A stretch of DNA of 64,000 bases from Mytilisepta virgata (lineage: Eukaryota > Mollusca > Bivalvia > Mytilida > Mytilidae): NCBI GenBank assembly GCA_028015205.1, contig CM051512.1, forward strand, positions 24,893,139 to 24,957,138, in the 5' to 3' direction. The notes under the pieces were generated by a model, which saw nothing but the letters and a program-made list of their open reading frames with translations, made no database searches and was not told the origin of the DNA. The translations under genes were made by a program, and so were the position numbers. Positions 34,181-46,085 of this stretch are shown piece by piece (position 1 is the stretch's first letter; every line of letters begins with the position of its first letter).

Positions 34181-35264
34181 CGGTCTTATGGGTACCAAAA
34201 CCTCTCCCTTATCTTTCTTGACACTATAGTGTATATTGCTTATACAATAAGACGCTTATAATAACCTTTGTAACCATGTTTCACCCTGAAAATACAATAG
34301 TCTGGTGTCGTATAAATTCTGCTTTCAACAAGAGTCTCTTCATGAGTCATTATATATATATATAACGAAAATATGGATACCGAGAAAACATTGAAAATTA
34401 ATGTTTCTAAGTTTTAAAAGAGAATATCCAGTGACACTTGTATTTTAAGATATTTCTGTGACACTATCACAAACGTTTGATCTTAAACGGTTATTTCGGT
34501 CTTGTTTAGTCTTAACTGTGTTGAATGTCACAATTTATGACATTTCAGACAAAATCAAAATATCAAGACCAAAAACAAGACTGGTTAAGACCAGTTCATA
34601 AAAGAATTTTTTAGTGTTAAACTTTAGTTATGCTGAATGGATCTAAACTGGTCTTGACTGATCTAAACTGGTCTTAACTGATCTTCATTGACTGCAAGGC
34701 AATATGTCTTGATTTGATCTCGTTATCTTAATTTTGTTTGCAAATATGATGATGTAGAAAATTAAGACAAAATAAGAATAAACAAGACCAGAGAGACCAT
34801 TTAAGACCAAATATGGTTTACTAGTATTTTTTCATAGATGATTTTCATTTTTTTAATAAATACAGCTTGTGCATGGATGAAAACGGAAAAATAACAGTGA
34901 TAAACGGGTCAAACACAATGTAACTTTAAGCCAAATAAATACACCCAGCCATTCAAATGTTCCATATGCATCGGAAAGATTTTCTTAATAACATTCAAAT
35001 GCTTTGTGAGAAAATATAGCGTACATATTACTCCAAAACAATTAACGTTATCATGTTGATTTCATCTATTCATGAATATATCTAGTTTGGCATTTATTGC
35101 AAGACAGCAAAACTGATATCAAATACCAATTTATAAGGATGATTTAAAATGCTTCTATGTATATTTAATGTCGAAAAAAATTTCAATCTTTTATCTTATT
35201 ATACCCCCGCTTTTGAGAGGGCCAACTGCAGCAACATTTAAGTATACTCGTTTTTTTAATCTAT
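34181..35264. other. No gene; gtctta/taagac-rich stretch
   Basis: About 34420-34830 has many copies of aaactggtctta and the inverse taagaccagt, including gatctaaactggtctt twice at 34640-34685. This could be the inside of an old inverted-repeat transposon; no ends could be set. Confidence 0.4.
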
Positions 35265-35482
35265 AGAGGAGTCTTTAACATCCTAAGGGTGCTGCTCTCC
35301 CTAAACAGCCATTTTTTGTCCCCATACGATGTAAAATCATCTTTTATCGGGACCATCCTCGCAAATGGTGTCAATGTGGCGTGGCAAATTTGATCCCTGA
35401 AATTTTCATCCCAAACGGGAATCGAACCAGGAAACTTTGACTTCATAGTCCGATGTGCTATCCAATACACCGCAGCGCCCTT
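35265..35482 (-). mobile_element. tRNA-derived SINE, third type
   Basis: On the minus strand the right end reads gggcgctgcggtgtattgga + tagcacatcgg, then a B box ggttcgattcc (cgggaatcgaaccagg on the plus strand). The acceptor stem does not pair, and the head runs into SINE-like body sequence (tgaaaatttcaggg), so it is not a tRNA gene. Confidence 0.65.
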
Positions 35483-35608
35483 AAAAGAAGGAATTCAGTT
35501 GCCCTGACCTGGATTTTGGTCACAAACGCACAATTGTACCTGATCAAGGTCACATGAAGGTAAGTCTATAAATACTCATTTTACAGAACAAATTTAGTAT
35601 CTGAGATT

Positions 35609-35774
35609 ATAATGATCTAACACCGGTGAAAGTGCAAGACGGAAAAATCTCAAACACTCAAGGGAAAGATTTCTGATCTCCAACGAAGCTCCGCCGAGTT
35701 GGAGACCAATGGAAATCTTTCACGCGGGTTCTGAGATTTTTTTCGTCTTGCACTTTAACACCGATGTTTTGATC
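35609..35774. repeat. Foldback element, about 165 bp
   Basis: Left arm ggtgaaagtgcaagacggaa + aaatctcaaa pairs with the right arm ctgagatttttttcgtcttg + cactttaacacc. The centre, ctccaacgaagctccgccga + gttggag, is also palindromic. Confidence 0.82.
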
Positions 35775-36179
35775 CTTTTTCTCACTCAAGCAAGTGTGTC
35801 ATACAGCGTATTCTATGCGTAGGAAACAAACGGAGTTATCTCCCCATGAAAGTAGTGCGTTATGTACATTTTGTGTGTGATGTGTATGTGCTTTTGTGTA
35901 TTGGATGTATTTTGAATAATTCAAGCCACCGACGAGTGAAACCTTTAAATATAAAACGATATGGACAACATGGAATTGGTAAGACTAATAAAAACTCTAT
36001 TTGTTAAATATCGCTCAAACAGTAAATAATCACGATTGTCGGAACCGCGAAAATTTTGCGGGAAAACAAGCGTGAAATTCTTATCTCACCCACGGGAAAG
36101 ACAAGGATATCTCACATGGGTAAAAATATGTACTGGGCTGTCTCATTAGTGAGAATAATTTACGTGACTATTTCCAAAA

Positions 36180-36398
36180 AACAGACCATGTGATTATTCT
36201 GAATAATCGGATGTTCCCTATAACGCAATGGCAAAAGACCTCGGTAATTTTCGGCAAACTTCGGAAACACCATAAAGAAACTACGAATTGACTTTTGAAT
36301 TAGGCAAGATATCAAATCTTGCTCTAAACCTTTGGTTAATTTATTTTCTGTCCAAAAGAAATATAATTTACAGACTTATCTGTTATGGTCCGAGTACC
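36180..36398. mobile_element. TTAA-ended element, family 2, 5'-truncated copy
   Basis: Right end ttatggtccgagtacc followed by TTAA (36399-36402). The interior matches the complete copy at 40661-40931 (ccatgtgattattctgaata, ggatgttcc, aacgcaat, acctcggtaattttcgg). The left terminal repeat is missing. Confidence 0.68.
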
Positions 36399-36836
36399 TT
36401 AATTCCTTACTTGCTTGCATTCGAAATTGTAATGACTTCACCATGTATAACATTTGAATGAGATATGATATAAGTAACAGATTTAAGAGGGTGAAATGCG
36501 GATTTTTACAAACAAGAAATGTAATTTCAACCCACGCGAGGGGCAACTATTGCTCTGTCACCCTCTAACATGTATGTTGTTACACATGGTTCAGCGGGTA
36601 ATAATTATTCCTATGTAAATCTTGTGGACGGGCCCTACTGAAAACTAGGGGCCTTATTTTCGAAGGTGTCTTAGGACTAAGATCTTAATCCTACGTGCAA
36701 TTTTCGAACATGTCTCAACTTAGGATCTATCTCGGAATTATCCTAAATTTAAGAGGTCAATTTATATCCCTTAAGATGATCTTAGGAATATCCCAATTTT
36801 AGGATGAAAGTACGATATCCTAATCTGTAAATAAAT

Positions 36837-37004
36837 ATGGCCGCTGTATATGTGCACACCAGGAGTCAAAGGAACAATATCCACAGAAACAGACTTCTGA
36901 GGAATTATGATAATCCATTGGACTATTTGGATGATTATGAAATAATTCTAAAATATAGATTATTTGCCTTTGAACGCTTTGCATGTATCGATCTAAAATT
37001 TTGA
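36837..37004 (+). pseudogene. HARBI1-like transposase, N-terminal remnant
   Basis: 55 codons then TGA. The peptide starts MAAVYVHTRSQRNN and goes on NRLLRNYDNPLDYLDDYEII then LKYRL, the arrangement I know from the start of PIF/Harbinger transposases (an aspartate-rich NPLD.LDD segment before an R-F-R-L type helix). No DDE catalytic part is visible, so the gene is a truncated remnant. It lies in the left arm of the outer element, as expected for its own transposase. Confidence 0.6.
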
Positions 37005-37368
37005 CAACACAATGGATTTAACTTTTAGAATTTCGTTTTGAAATAATATTATTTTCATCATAATCATCATGATTTTCATTGTTTTTTTTAAATATGATTC
37101 TTATAAAGTTAGCGTCTTGCGATGCTATTTGATATATCTTTTTTTTCATACCACAAAACTTAGGACTATGGGGCCTGGTTTTCGAAAGTGTCTCAAGACT
37201 GAGACGTATCTTAAGATGGTCTTAGGACATGCATAAGTCATAAGAAATGTTTTCGATAGAGTCCTACATTTGTAAGTTATGATTCATCCTAAGATCGGTC
37301 CTAATCTAAGGACGCCTTACAGCATGTGTAATGGTGGTCTTAGGATTGTCAAAATAGTTAGGATGATC

Positions 37369-37524
37369 TTAAGCATTTATTTTGGAACAAACAGTTTCCC
37401 ATGCTTTTTTTTTCGTGGTGTTGGTCGAGATATTTGTGAGTCGACTAAATAGCAAGGTTTTATTCTTCTCAACTTCATACAGTAATATCCGTAGTTCCTC
37501 GGACGTAAAGTTTGGGTTCCCGTT
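37369..37524 (-). pseudogene. Myb/SANT-like DNA-binding fragment of a Harbinger second ORF
   Basis: Open from a TGA to a TAA on the minus strand. It reads PNFTSEELRILLYEVEKNK, then LLFSRLTN, then TTKKKAWETVCSKINA: the N-F-T-x-E start and K-K-x-A-W-x-x-V spacing of the Myb/SANT-like domain in the accessory protein of PIF/Harbinger transposons. About 50 residues are left, with no proper start. Its placement inside a Harbinger-type TIR pair supports the call. Confidence 0.6.
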
Positions 37525-38179
37525 TCATGACTATTCAGAAAAAGTTAATTTTCACTTCTTAGATAGGACCTAATCGATTAATAACACAGAATTGCACGGA
37601 AAATTGTTTGGTGGGTACTTTTTGCAACATTGCCAATACCTTTTCATTGATATTACATTAATACATGTACATTCCAACCACGTGTATTTTTATTCACATG
37701 TTAGTAAACAAACAAAAAAATACTGTTGTCCTGCATTACTATAAACAAAACAGAAAATATAATAAGGTTCAATCAATCAGCCTTTCAATAAATTGCACTT
37801 TTTTATGTAATATTTCTTCTTAAATTTGGAAAAAATATTCATAATGGACGTTATTTCCCGTCATAATTAATCGCAGTTTATTTACAGTTTTGTATTTTAC
37901 CACAAGGAGGGGGGATCACTTCTTATATACTTGCATATACAGACGTACCGCCGGAATGGGTCAACTTTTTGAGCTGTCAAACATATGATTTGGTTGGAAA
38001 ATTAACATTAGAATATATGAAAGGGTGGTAATTTTAAGAAAACAATAAAATTCTATTGTGAAATATATGTATAATTCTTCACTATTTCATTTAAAAGGTT
38101 AAGAAATGAATACTAGTATTTCGTTTTTAGCGAAATGATGTAAAGATATAATCTTATGACCATCATAAGACCATCATAA

Positions 38180-38467
38180 GACGAACTCAAAACTTTTACT
38201 AAATTTAATCATGGGTACAAGGACCTCATTCGTAAATATAAATCAAGGTGCAAACATCTTATATGTTCAGGTATTTCACATCTCATCTTTTATGGTTATA
38301 TTCTATACAAAGCACAAAAATGTCGTCATTCACCTGAAAAGCTAATCATACCTTTAAACAGACTTATCAACAAGGGATATAGTTACGATACTGTTGTCAA
38401 GTCATTAAATATGGCATTTTTTAAAATTAATATGGATTCACTCATAGGGTCTTTGCATCGGAAATAA
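38180..38467 (+). pseudogene. C-terminal tail of a retroelement polyprotein
   Basis: 95 codons and stop with no start codon, reading DELKTFTKFNHGYKDLIRKY, then CKHLICSGISHLIFYGYILY, then IPLNRLINKGYSYDTVVKSL. The GISHxxFYG and LI.KGY patterns are ones I remember from bivalve reverse-transcriptase proteins. Upstream sequence is unrelated, so the copy is 5' truncated. Confidence 0.5.
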
Positions 38468-39105
38468 ACACATTTATTCTAAAACCAGTTGTTGGCATGA
38501 TACGGGTTATGTTCTTCTCGTATAATTTATAATGGCATAATACTAAACACCTAACGGGAGGGATTGTGGTTGATTTTCTATATGATATAGACACAATCTT
38601 CAATCAGTTTGAGGTCTGGAGCTGGCATGTCAGTAACTGCTAGTAGTCCTTTGTTACTATATATTGATCATTTTCATTTTGCTTAGTTTCTTCTGTTACC
38701 TTTTTACCATCGGACTCGGACATCTTTTGAACTGAGTTTTACTGTGTGTATCGCTGTGTGTTTCTTTATTCCACATTGGCATGAGGTATAGGGGAGGGTT
38801 GAGATCTCACAAAACATGTTTAACCCCGCCGCATGTTTGCACCTGTCCCAAGTTAGGAACCTCTAGCCTTTGTTAGTCTTGTATGTTTATTTAATTTTAA
38901 TTCATTTTTATGTTTCGGAGTTGAGTGTGCCTTCCATTTTGCTGAGCTAGTATACATTATTGTTTAGGGGTCCGCTGAAGCCCACCTCCGGGTACGAGAT
39001 TTTCTCGCTGCGTTGAAGACCCATTGGTAGCCTTGAGCTGTTTTCTGCTCTTTGGTCGGGTTATTGTCTCTTTGAAACAATCCCCGTTTCCATTCTCTAT
39101 TCTAT
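38180..39105 (+). mobile_element. 5'-truncated retroelement 3' end
   Basis: Begins in open reading frame (38180-38467), then a non-coding tail of about 640 bases with gggttgagatctcacaaaac, catgtttaaccccgccgcat, ccacctccgggtacgag and a last part ccgtttccattctctattct. I recall this 3' region as one of the most abundant repeats in mussel genomes. It lies inside the inner Harbinger element. The retrotransposon class (Penelope-like or other) cannot be settled from this fragment. Confidence 0.65.
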
Positions 39106-39376
39106 CTGTTAGGACAATTCTAAGACACTTTTGATTTACTATTTACGATTGTCATAAGATAGTCCAAATACAGTTCTAAGGTTTGTCTTAAGATATATCT
39201 TAAGACTAATCTTAGGGCACTTTCAAAACCAGGCCCATGGTTAGGTCATTCTAGCTAGGCTGATCCTAAGAAAGCTTCGATACGAGGTCCAAGACATGTC
39301 ATAAGATTGTCCTAAATAATATCCTCAGATATATCTTAGGTTAAATCTTAGGAAAGTTTCGAAAATAAGGCCCCAG

Positions 39377-40656
39377 GTAAGACTGCATCAGAGTCAGCTC
39401 CGCTCAAGAGAGTGAAATAGAAAAATTTATTATGAAGTGACGTTTTAACAAAACTTTTTCCACGTAGTTTCAGACGGAAGTCATGATGAAATGCTAAGGA
39501 GTTCCAAACAAATTTACGCCTAAGAAGCTTTGTCAATAGGGCTGTATGATGAAATTCGGTCGATACTCCAAAAGTTAAACATCACACAGACACATACAAA
39601 CACTGTTTTAAATGTACCATGACCTGTTACGTCATCTTATTGCAATGTAATTACTTCGATATTCACGATTTTCTATTCAATATCTTCATAAGTAAATAAT
39701 TATTTCATTACTTAGGTTATATATATAAATAATTTAAAACCTCCTATCAATCCCGTGTTGATATCAAGGTCATGTGTCAGTCACAGAATTCCCTCTTGTG
39801 ATTTGTCCCAAAAATCAAAATAATTCCTTATATCTTTAGTGTGTACGTTTCTAAACCATAACATGAATTTTTACTAAATTTTTCTGTCTAATGTACTTCA
39901 ATACTTTGATTTTTTTGTACAGATTGAATCCATTCTAAAACTATATGCTAATTTTTTTTAAAAATCAATACATCTGTATTTCTTACATTAATAATCAGCC
40001 TAAAGAGTTCCATCAGAAAATTGAAGCACAGTTATTTCTCGACAGCTTATATTAAAAACTTTTGAAATTATTTTTTGCCTTTATAAATTTTGGGAAGTTT
40101 TTTTTATTATTTTCTTTCCTTTATAAATTTTGGGGAAAAAAATAATATTTTAGGCATTTTTTGTAACCGAACAGTAATTTCTGTTTAAACATACACATTT
40201 AATTGATTTTCACTATCTAAAGAACGTTAAGTGGGTCCAGTCTTTATTTTTACTTGAAAGACCTCTGTGCAAAAATACGACATGTCACTTAACCTTAATC
40301 TTGAAAAGTTGTAAAACAATTACTATCGTACTATTAATCGATACAGATCTTCCCGAAACCGGAAACAATTATTCTTGTTTTCGTATTTCTGTGCTAGGAA
40401 TACCTGTCTCGGGAGTTAATACGATCAATTTAACAAAGGCTCAGATTATTACTTAAAATTGAACACAACATCGTTATATTCTCTTTAAGGATAGTTTGTG
40501 TTTCCGTTTAGTCTTAAATGATCGCAAAAGATGTTATTTCTAATGTGAAATCATACATGAAGGGGATGTTGTCTCACTGTGTCCTTTCCCACATCCTTAC
40601 ATATGGACAAGCCCAAAATACCTACAAAACTGAATATGAGTGACAATATCCAAAGG
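39377..40656. other. No gene recognised
   Basis: AT-rich. The 62-codon minus-strand frame at 39348-39536 crosses the end of the outer transposon and is not a gene. Confidence 0.4.
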
Positions 40657-40660
40657 TTAA

Positions 40661-40931
40661 GGTATCCGGACCATAAATGACCACGTGATTATTCAAAAGT
40701 TCCCGGATGTTCCATACAACGCAATTGAATTGACCTCGGTAATTATCGGAAAACTTTGGAAATACCAATATAAATAAGTTATTTTTACAGACTCTGCATA
40801 TAAGCAACAAAGTGTGTTTCAACTTGAGAAAAATATATATACAAAATTCCAGCTTTAAATTGTTTGGTTCAGTCATTCACGGTCAAAAAGAGATACAATT
40901 TTCGATCATGATCTATTATGGTCCTGATACC
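40661..40931. mobile_element. TTAA-ended element, family 2, complete copy
   Basis: TTAA at 40657-40660 and 40932-40935. Left end ggtatccggaccataa; the right end inverted reads ggtatcaggaccataa, one mismatch in 16. 271 bp between the TTAA sites. The 84-codon minus-strand frame over it is not a gene. Related copies lie at 36180-36398 and 54495-54625. Confidence 0.82.
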
Positions 40932-40935
40932 TTAA

Positions 40936-42018
40936 AAAAGGGCAGTGACAATTTCCATGGAAGACTTGGTGTATAGCGCGTACATTTCAATATCCACTCT
41001 TTGGACAAGAGTTACTAAGAGATAATTACTCACACGTGAAGTGGTTTACTTACGAGAAGAGCATTTGGACTGACGGTAGTAGAAAGCACATATTAATTCA
41101 AACCTATTATGGTAAACTTGAATCTCCACCAATAAAATTTAACTTCAGCCCGCGGATTGACTTTTTACGGTTATTTCTTTTACGATAATATAAGACAGAA
41201 AACATAAACTAATACCTTCATAACATTAGTTAAACCATAAATATTGCAAAACAATGTAAACTTTCATAACAAAATATGGAACTTATAGAGAAATGACATA
41301 ATCAAAGTCCAAAAAAACTGGGAAGGCCGGGAGACATACAAACACCCAGAACGACTGGAAAGCAACGGTGATACTCCTGACTTGATACAGACATTTTCAA
41401 ATGGAAATGGTAACTAATTCTCTTTTTTATAAAACAAAAAATGCTTTGAAAGATTGCCACTTGTTAGTGTTTCAAAGGATGACATTTCAGTGTAGATTCC
41501 AGTTCATATATGTATGTATACAAAATTAACAAACAATAGTGTATCGTTAATGTACCGGAATTAGAAAAATGTTGAAATCTGAAATAACGAACCAAAAAAG
41601 AAAACTAAATCAAATAGCAAATAACTGAAACTGAGTAAAGCGGGAAAAAAAACAGCCAACTAAGGACAGTGTTTCTTGCTCTGAGTTTCATAGAGTCAAC
41701 ACCTTTTTATTTTTATTTTTTTCATGCTCATGATCAAGGCCATATTAATCGAAACGATGGGTAATTTTAACTTTTAAGTTTGGTTGTTGTTTTTTCTTTT
41801 TACGATTTTGCATTTGATTTTGTTCGGCTTGTGTATTTTGTATATTTAAGTCGTTTTATGTTCCTTTTGATAGCTCACAATGTCCATTTATTTTCCTTGT
41901 TTTCTAAGGACATTGTTACATGGAAAAACTTTTTAAATTAAAAAAAAGGACCAGAGCATACACATTAACAAAATTCGTAAACAAATTAGGAAATATAAAA
42001 AAACAATAAAAATTGTGA
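40936..42018. other. No gene recognised
   Basis: AT-rich spacer with no coding signal and no clear repeat. Confidence 0.4.
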
Positions 42019-42254
42019 AGTTTACTACGAAGATATACAATTTATAATGTTGTAGGAATGCTATTGGTTTCCTATTCTGACATTGTCGTTTTGGACGGTT
42101 GTCGTTGCAAGGCAAAAAAAATCTTGATTTTTATAGGACAGATTCTATTATCATGTAAGGTTTTTTTTTGTCTTGAAACGACGACCGTCCAAAATTCCAA
42201 TGTCTACTAGGAAAACAACAGCATTATGTTATTTGCATAACTTCGTAGTAAACT
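42019..42254. repeat. Foldback element, about 95-bp arms
   Basis: agtttactacgaag at the left and cttcgtagtaaact at the right are perfect inverted ends. Inside, cgttttggacggttgtcgtt pairs with aacgacgaccgtccaaaa with few changes. Confidence 0.83.
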
Positions 42255-42805
42255 GATTATTGGAAAATTTGTTTCTCATCGATAATAAGCATTGCTATTG
42301 TTTCTTTTTTTCTGTTTCCTAATTCCTACTCGACATTAGATAAAATTGTGTCTGCAAGGTACCTAAGTTTAATGGATGATTTTTATCATTTTCCAACAAA
42401 AGAGAAACAAAGATAGTCCATTATATGGCATGTATGGTAATAACATGGCTTTATATAGGTTTCCCTATAGTAATGTGTAATCAAAGAGCATTTTAAGGAT
42501 TTGTAATGGCTAATGTTTCTTTGTCCACTGTGCGTACAAATAGTGGACTTTCCTTTCCTCTTTTTGTGTTAGATATACATCCAATGAATAATAATGAGAT
42601 TCAATATGTAAAGTGATTTCTCATCAGTTGAATAAAATGAGAACCAACAAAACATTTCTGATAGTCTTTATTTTTTATGATTCATTAAAATATTAATCCG
42701 CATGACCATAAACAACAAAAATGGATAACTGGAAATATCAACAATAACATACCAATCAGTCAACGTAACCCAACAGATAGACACCCGGAATAATATAAAA
42801 TAGCA
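42255..42805. other. No gene recognised
   Basis: AT-rich spacer running into a tandem array. The minus-strand frame at 42668-42898 enters the array and is not a gene. Confidence 0.4.
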
Positions 42806-43170
42806 CAAAACACAAACCTTAGCACAACAGATAGTCAGGATAGTTTGGCTTGGCACAGACACTGAACAGTGGTAGGGGTTAAACACAAACCTAGGCACAA
42901 CAGATAGTCAGGCTGGTCTGACTTGGTACAGACACTGAACAGTGGTAAGGGTTAAACACAAACCTAAGCACAACAGATAGTCAGGGTAGTATGACTTGGT
43001 ACAGACACTGAACAGTGGTAGGGGTTAAACACAAACATAAACACAACAGAGTCAGGATAGTCTGACTTTGTACAGACACTGAATAGTGGTGGGGTTAAAC
43101 ACAAACCTAAGCACAACAGTTAGTCAGGATAGTCTGACTTGGTACAAACACTGAACAGTGGTAGGGGCCT
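42806..43170. repeat. Tandem array, 5 copies of about 73 bp
   Basis: Unit aaacacaaacctaagcacaa + cagatagtcaggatagtctg + acttggtacagacactgaac + agtggtaggggtt, five copies with small changes. Single relatives occur at 32465-32540 and 34085-34180, so the array seems to be a local amplification of a dispersed repeat. Confidence 0.9.
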
Positions 43171-43219
43171 CTATGGACAAGTACTTGTAAGACAACATGA
43201 CGATATATATACAATGTTA

Positions 43220-43350
43220 GTGTACTATAGAAGAATACAGAAAACATTTGTATGAGGCTAAAGAACTGAGGAAAATGCGAGGCTCTGCCAATCATTTCCC
43301 CCCAGTTCCGAGCCCAATACAAATATTTTCTATATTCTTCTATAGTACAC
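43220..43350. repeat. Foldback element, about 50-bp arms
   Basis: gtgtactatagaagaataca + gaaaacatttgtat pairs with atacaaatattttctatatt + cttctatagtacac. It follows the 73-bp array directly. Confidence 0.83.
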
Positions 43351-45420
43351 TTCTATTGTTTTTATCCTGCAATATCAACATCAAAATTATAATTTCTTAT
43401 AATTTAAAAAAATATATTTCCAATAAGCCTTAAGAAGGCCTCGTGTAAGTCTATAAAAGGGCGTGTTTTAATTTACACATTCAGTGAAATAGTTTTCAAA
43501 ACGTGTCCAACGGAAGAGAAAATTATGGCAATTTGTCAGTTTTAATAGAAAACGAGGTAATAATGTTGTATAAATAATTTGAACAAAACACAAATAATTT
43601 GTCTAAAAGTAATTTTTATTGAATATAACGTGAATGAACAGATTATTTGATCTATTCAACACCTGTTATTTGTCTGTTGTGATAGTGATTGCACGATAAA
43701 AACCAAAACACAGTTAAATGCTTTTTAGAAACGTGATATAGAAGATATAAATAAAAATAGAGCAGTTTATCTAGCAGTTGTCGTTTTATATAATCAAATG
43801 AAACCTTAAAAAACATCTGGCATGATTTTTATAAGAACAACACAAAAATAATTACTTTTTTCAACTTAACACAATTTACGCAAAATAAAAATACCAATCT
43901 TTCCGCTAAACCAGTCGTCTCTTATTTGTGTGCCCACCCTAATTTTTTTTCAGCTCTGTTAAAGCAGAATGTTAGAAACCAGTTAAAAGTTATTTTAAAA
44001 GACTTTTTTTGCTTATCATCCGATCGTTAAGTTTTATATAAACATATTAAAGAAATCAATGCATTTCTATTCCTAGCTTTATTTTAAATGACGTGTATTC
44101 ATTGCCTGTTCTTGCATCTCCGGCATGTTGTCATGCAATGTTATTATAATATGTGGTAAGGCCGTGTCTTTTTTTTTTTTCTGAATCTGAGTCTGAAAAC
44201 CGACCAGCCAGCCAGGAAAAAAACACACACAGCCAAAAAAAACACAAGGTATTAAAATTTACTCCTCATAGAAATTTCATAAGAGTAAAACTGCAATTGA
44301 ACAGTTAATCTGTGACACCAGAAAGAACAAGAGATCAAATGCAAAGTAATTAGTGATAATTTTTGTCTGGTCTGGGGCCATTAAAAAAAATAAAACACGG
44401 TTGGGAAGAGACAAATTTCCGATTTTTTTTACCGATTGAAAAATACGTCTGTGTTTGTTTTTGACCATATGAGGCAAAAACCTAACCGCACACGGACGCA
44501 AAACACAGAAAAAAAACAACTATGGCCTAAACAGTTCTGGAGCTATTTAGGTAGGTTTGTTGATGAATAAGTGGAATAAGAACAAACTGAGGTACAATAT
44601 ACATGTATATGGTCATTCGATTTTGAGAATGTGTGTTTATTTGTGTTTTTATATTTGCCCTTGGTCATGGATAGGGTTGAGGTTTTGGAAAAAAAAAATA
44701 ATTTAACCCCACAGCGAATTATTTGTGCCTGAAATTAGCATATATAGCCTACTGAAATTCTTAAGCCACGATTTATCCACCTTATTTGACCATTGGATGT
44801 AATGTTGTTTTCAGTGATTTATACACAGGAGCAATTTAGGGCTCGTCAAATGGCTTGAGGTTTCCCACTCACAGAAGATGGTGTCGAAAAATTGTTTGCT
44901 TCAAAGAATTAACAATCAAAATATAAATCATAAGAAGAGTCCAAAAGTACTACATTTAAGTACATATTTAACATTTTCCATTTTTAAGCGGATTAACTTT
45001 CTTTTTATCTAACTTTACAATTAACAAAACAAGAAAAAATTTCTGTGTATCTAGAAAATAAAGCTTACCTTTCTACCAAGACGTATGTTTTCACTCCATT
45101 TTAATCTGTTATAATATCCAAATACCAATGTTTCTGAAACAACATTTTCATATTTAGTACTCAATTGCGTGAATAAAATTCGAAACAGATTACGCCTGAC
45201 TCCTAACAAAACCGGAAGCATGTGATTGATTAAAACTGAAATAATCCCAAAGTCTGATTGAATGTACCTGTAATGTGTACTTTCTCACGCTGATTATATG
45301 TCAGAAAATGAAAGTTTAGCAAACATTAGTAGCGGGATGATCTGTCATCAAAGTTAAATCAGGAACACATCAATATATGCAGTGTAGGAGGGAAAGTACT
45401 CTAAATAATGTTTTGTTGTA
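43351..45420. other. No gene recognised
   Basis: AT-rich, with homopolymer runs near 44170 and 44220. The 80-codon minus-strand frame at 44277-44519 has low-complexity hydrophobic content and no recognisable domain. Confidence 0.4.
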
Positions 45421-45600
45421 ATTCAGCGGGATTTATTTCAAGTTTGCATGTTGTTTTTCCCTAGAAAATGCTTTCATCAATAGACATGTTCTAATACCAA
45501 ATGTACAACAATATACTTCAGCGGGGTTCTTTTCGAGTTTGCATCTTGTTATTCCAAAGAAAATATTTTCATCAGTAGACATTTTCTTATACCGAAGAGA
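45421..45600. repeat. Two tandem copies of about 94 bp
   Basis: Shared words: cttcagcggg or attcagcggg, then cgagtttgcatcttgtt / caagtttgcatgttgtt, then gaaaat.ttttcatca.tagacat. Diverged by several percent. Confidence 0.75.
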
Positions 45601-45837
45601 CAAAAATTCAATAATCATAAAGATTGAATACAAAGACAAAACAGGAATTTATACTTAAAATGAAAACAACGAACAGTACCAACTTCTATAAAAAAAAACA
45701 GAGTTGAACTCATGTGCTCCGGAAGGGCAAGCAGTTCAATTTTGTTTTTGTAATCGCTATATATATAACTCACACTGCAATACCTTTAAAATTTATTGGA
45801 CGTCTTAGATATCGTATTAAATTTATTTGGTTTGTTT

Positions 45838-46085
45838 GTTTGTTTAGTTGGGGTTTAACGCCGTTTTCAGCACATTTTGGCCATTTCGCGGCGGCCAGTT
45901 TTTATTGGTGGAAGAAGCCAGAGTACCCGGAGAGAACCACCGACCTTCGGTAGGAAAATTGGCTATCCTTGTCAATTAAGATCGGAGTCGAACACACCCC
46001 GCCACAGGTGGGATTCGAACTCACAGGCTAGTGATCAGTAGTAGATAGACGAACTACCTAGACCACTCGGCCACCGAGGCCCCCA
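45838..46085 (-). mobile_element. tRNA-derived SINE, first type
   Basis: Same family as 16625-16889: gtttgtttgtttagttgggg, acgccgttttcagcacattt, agaaccaccgaccttcggta and, at the right, the inverted tRNA-like head ending ggccaccgaggcccc. The head has a short deletion after ggattcgaactcacagg. No convincing target duplication. Confidence 0.85.

Larger units (their letters stand above)
37171..39236. mobile_element. Inner Harbinger-like transposon with ATG target duplication
   Basis: Left end gggcctggttttcgaaagtg; the right end inverted reads gggcctggttttgaaagtg. A perfect 3-bp target duplication, atg, flanks it (37168-37170 and 39237-39239), as for PIF/Harbinger. It lies wholly inside the outer element and shares its subterminal cttaag/ctaaga words, so the two are related families. 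It contains a Myb-like fragment (37369-37524, minus) and a retroelement fragment (38180-39105). Confidence 0.82.
36649..39373. mobile_element. Outer Harbinger-like transposon, interrupted
   Basis: Sixteen-base perfect terminal inverted repeats gggccttattttcgaa at 36649 and, inverted, ttcgaaaataaggccc ending at 39373. Subterminal cttaggac/ctaaga words follow both ends. Flanks are tag (36646-36648) and cag (39374-39376), an imperfect 3-bp target duplication. It carries the start of a HARBI1-like transposase at 36837 and is split by a second element at 37171-39236. Confidence 0.8.

Noticed and set aside
35405..35482. Minus-strand tRNA-like sequence with a good B box
   Set aside because: Acceptor and T stems do not pair, and it runs into SINE-like body sequence. 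Treated as a SINE head.
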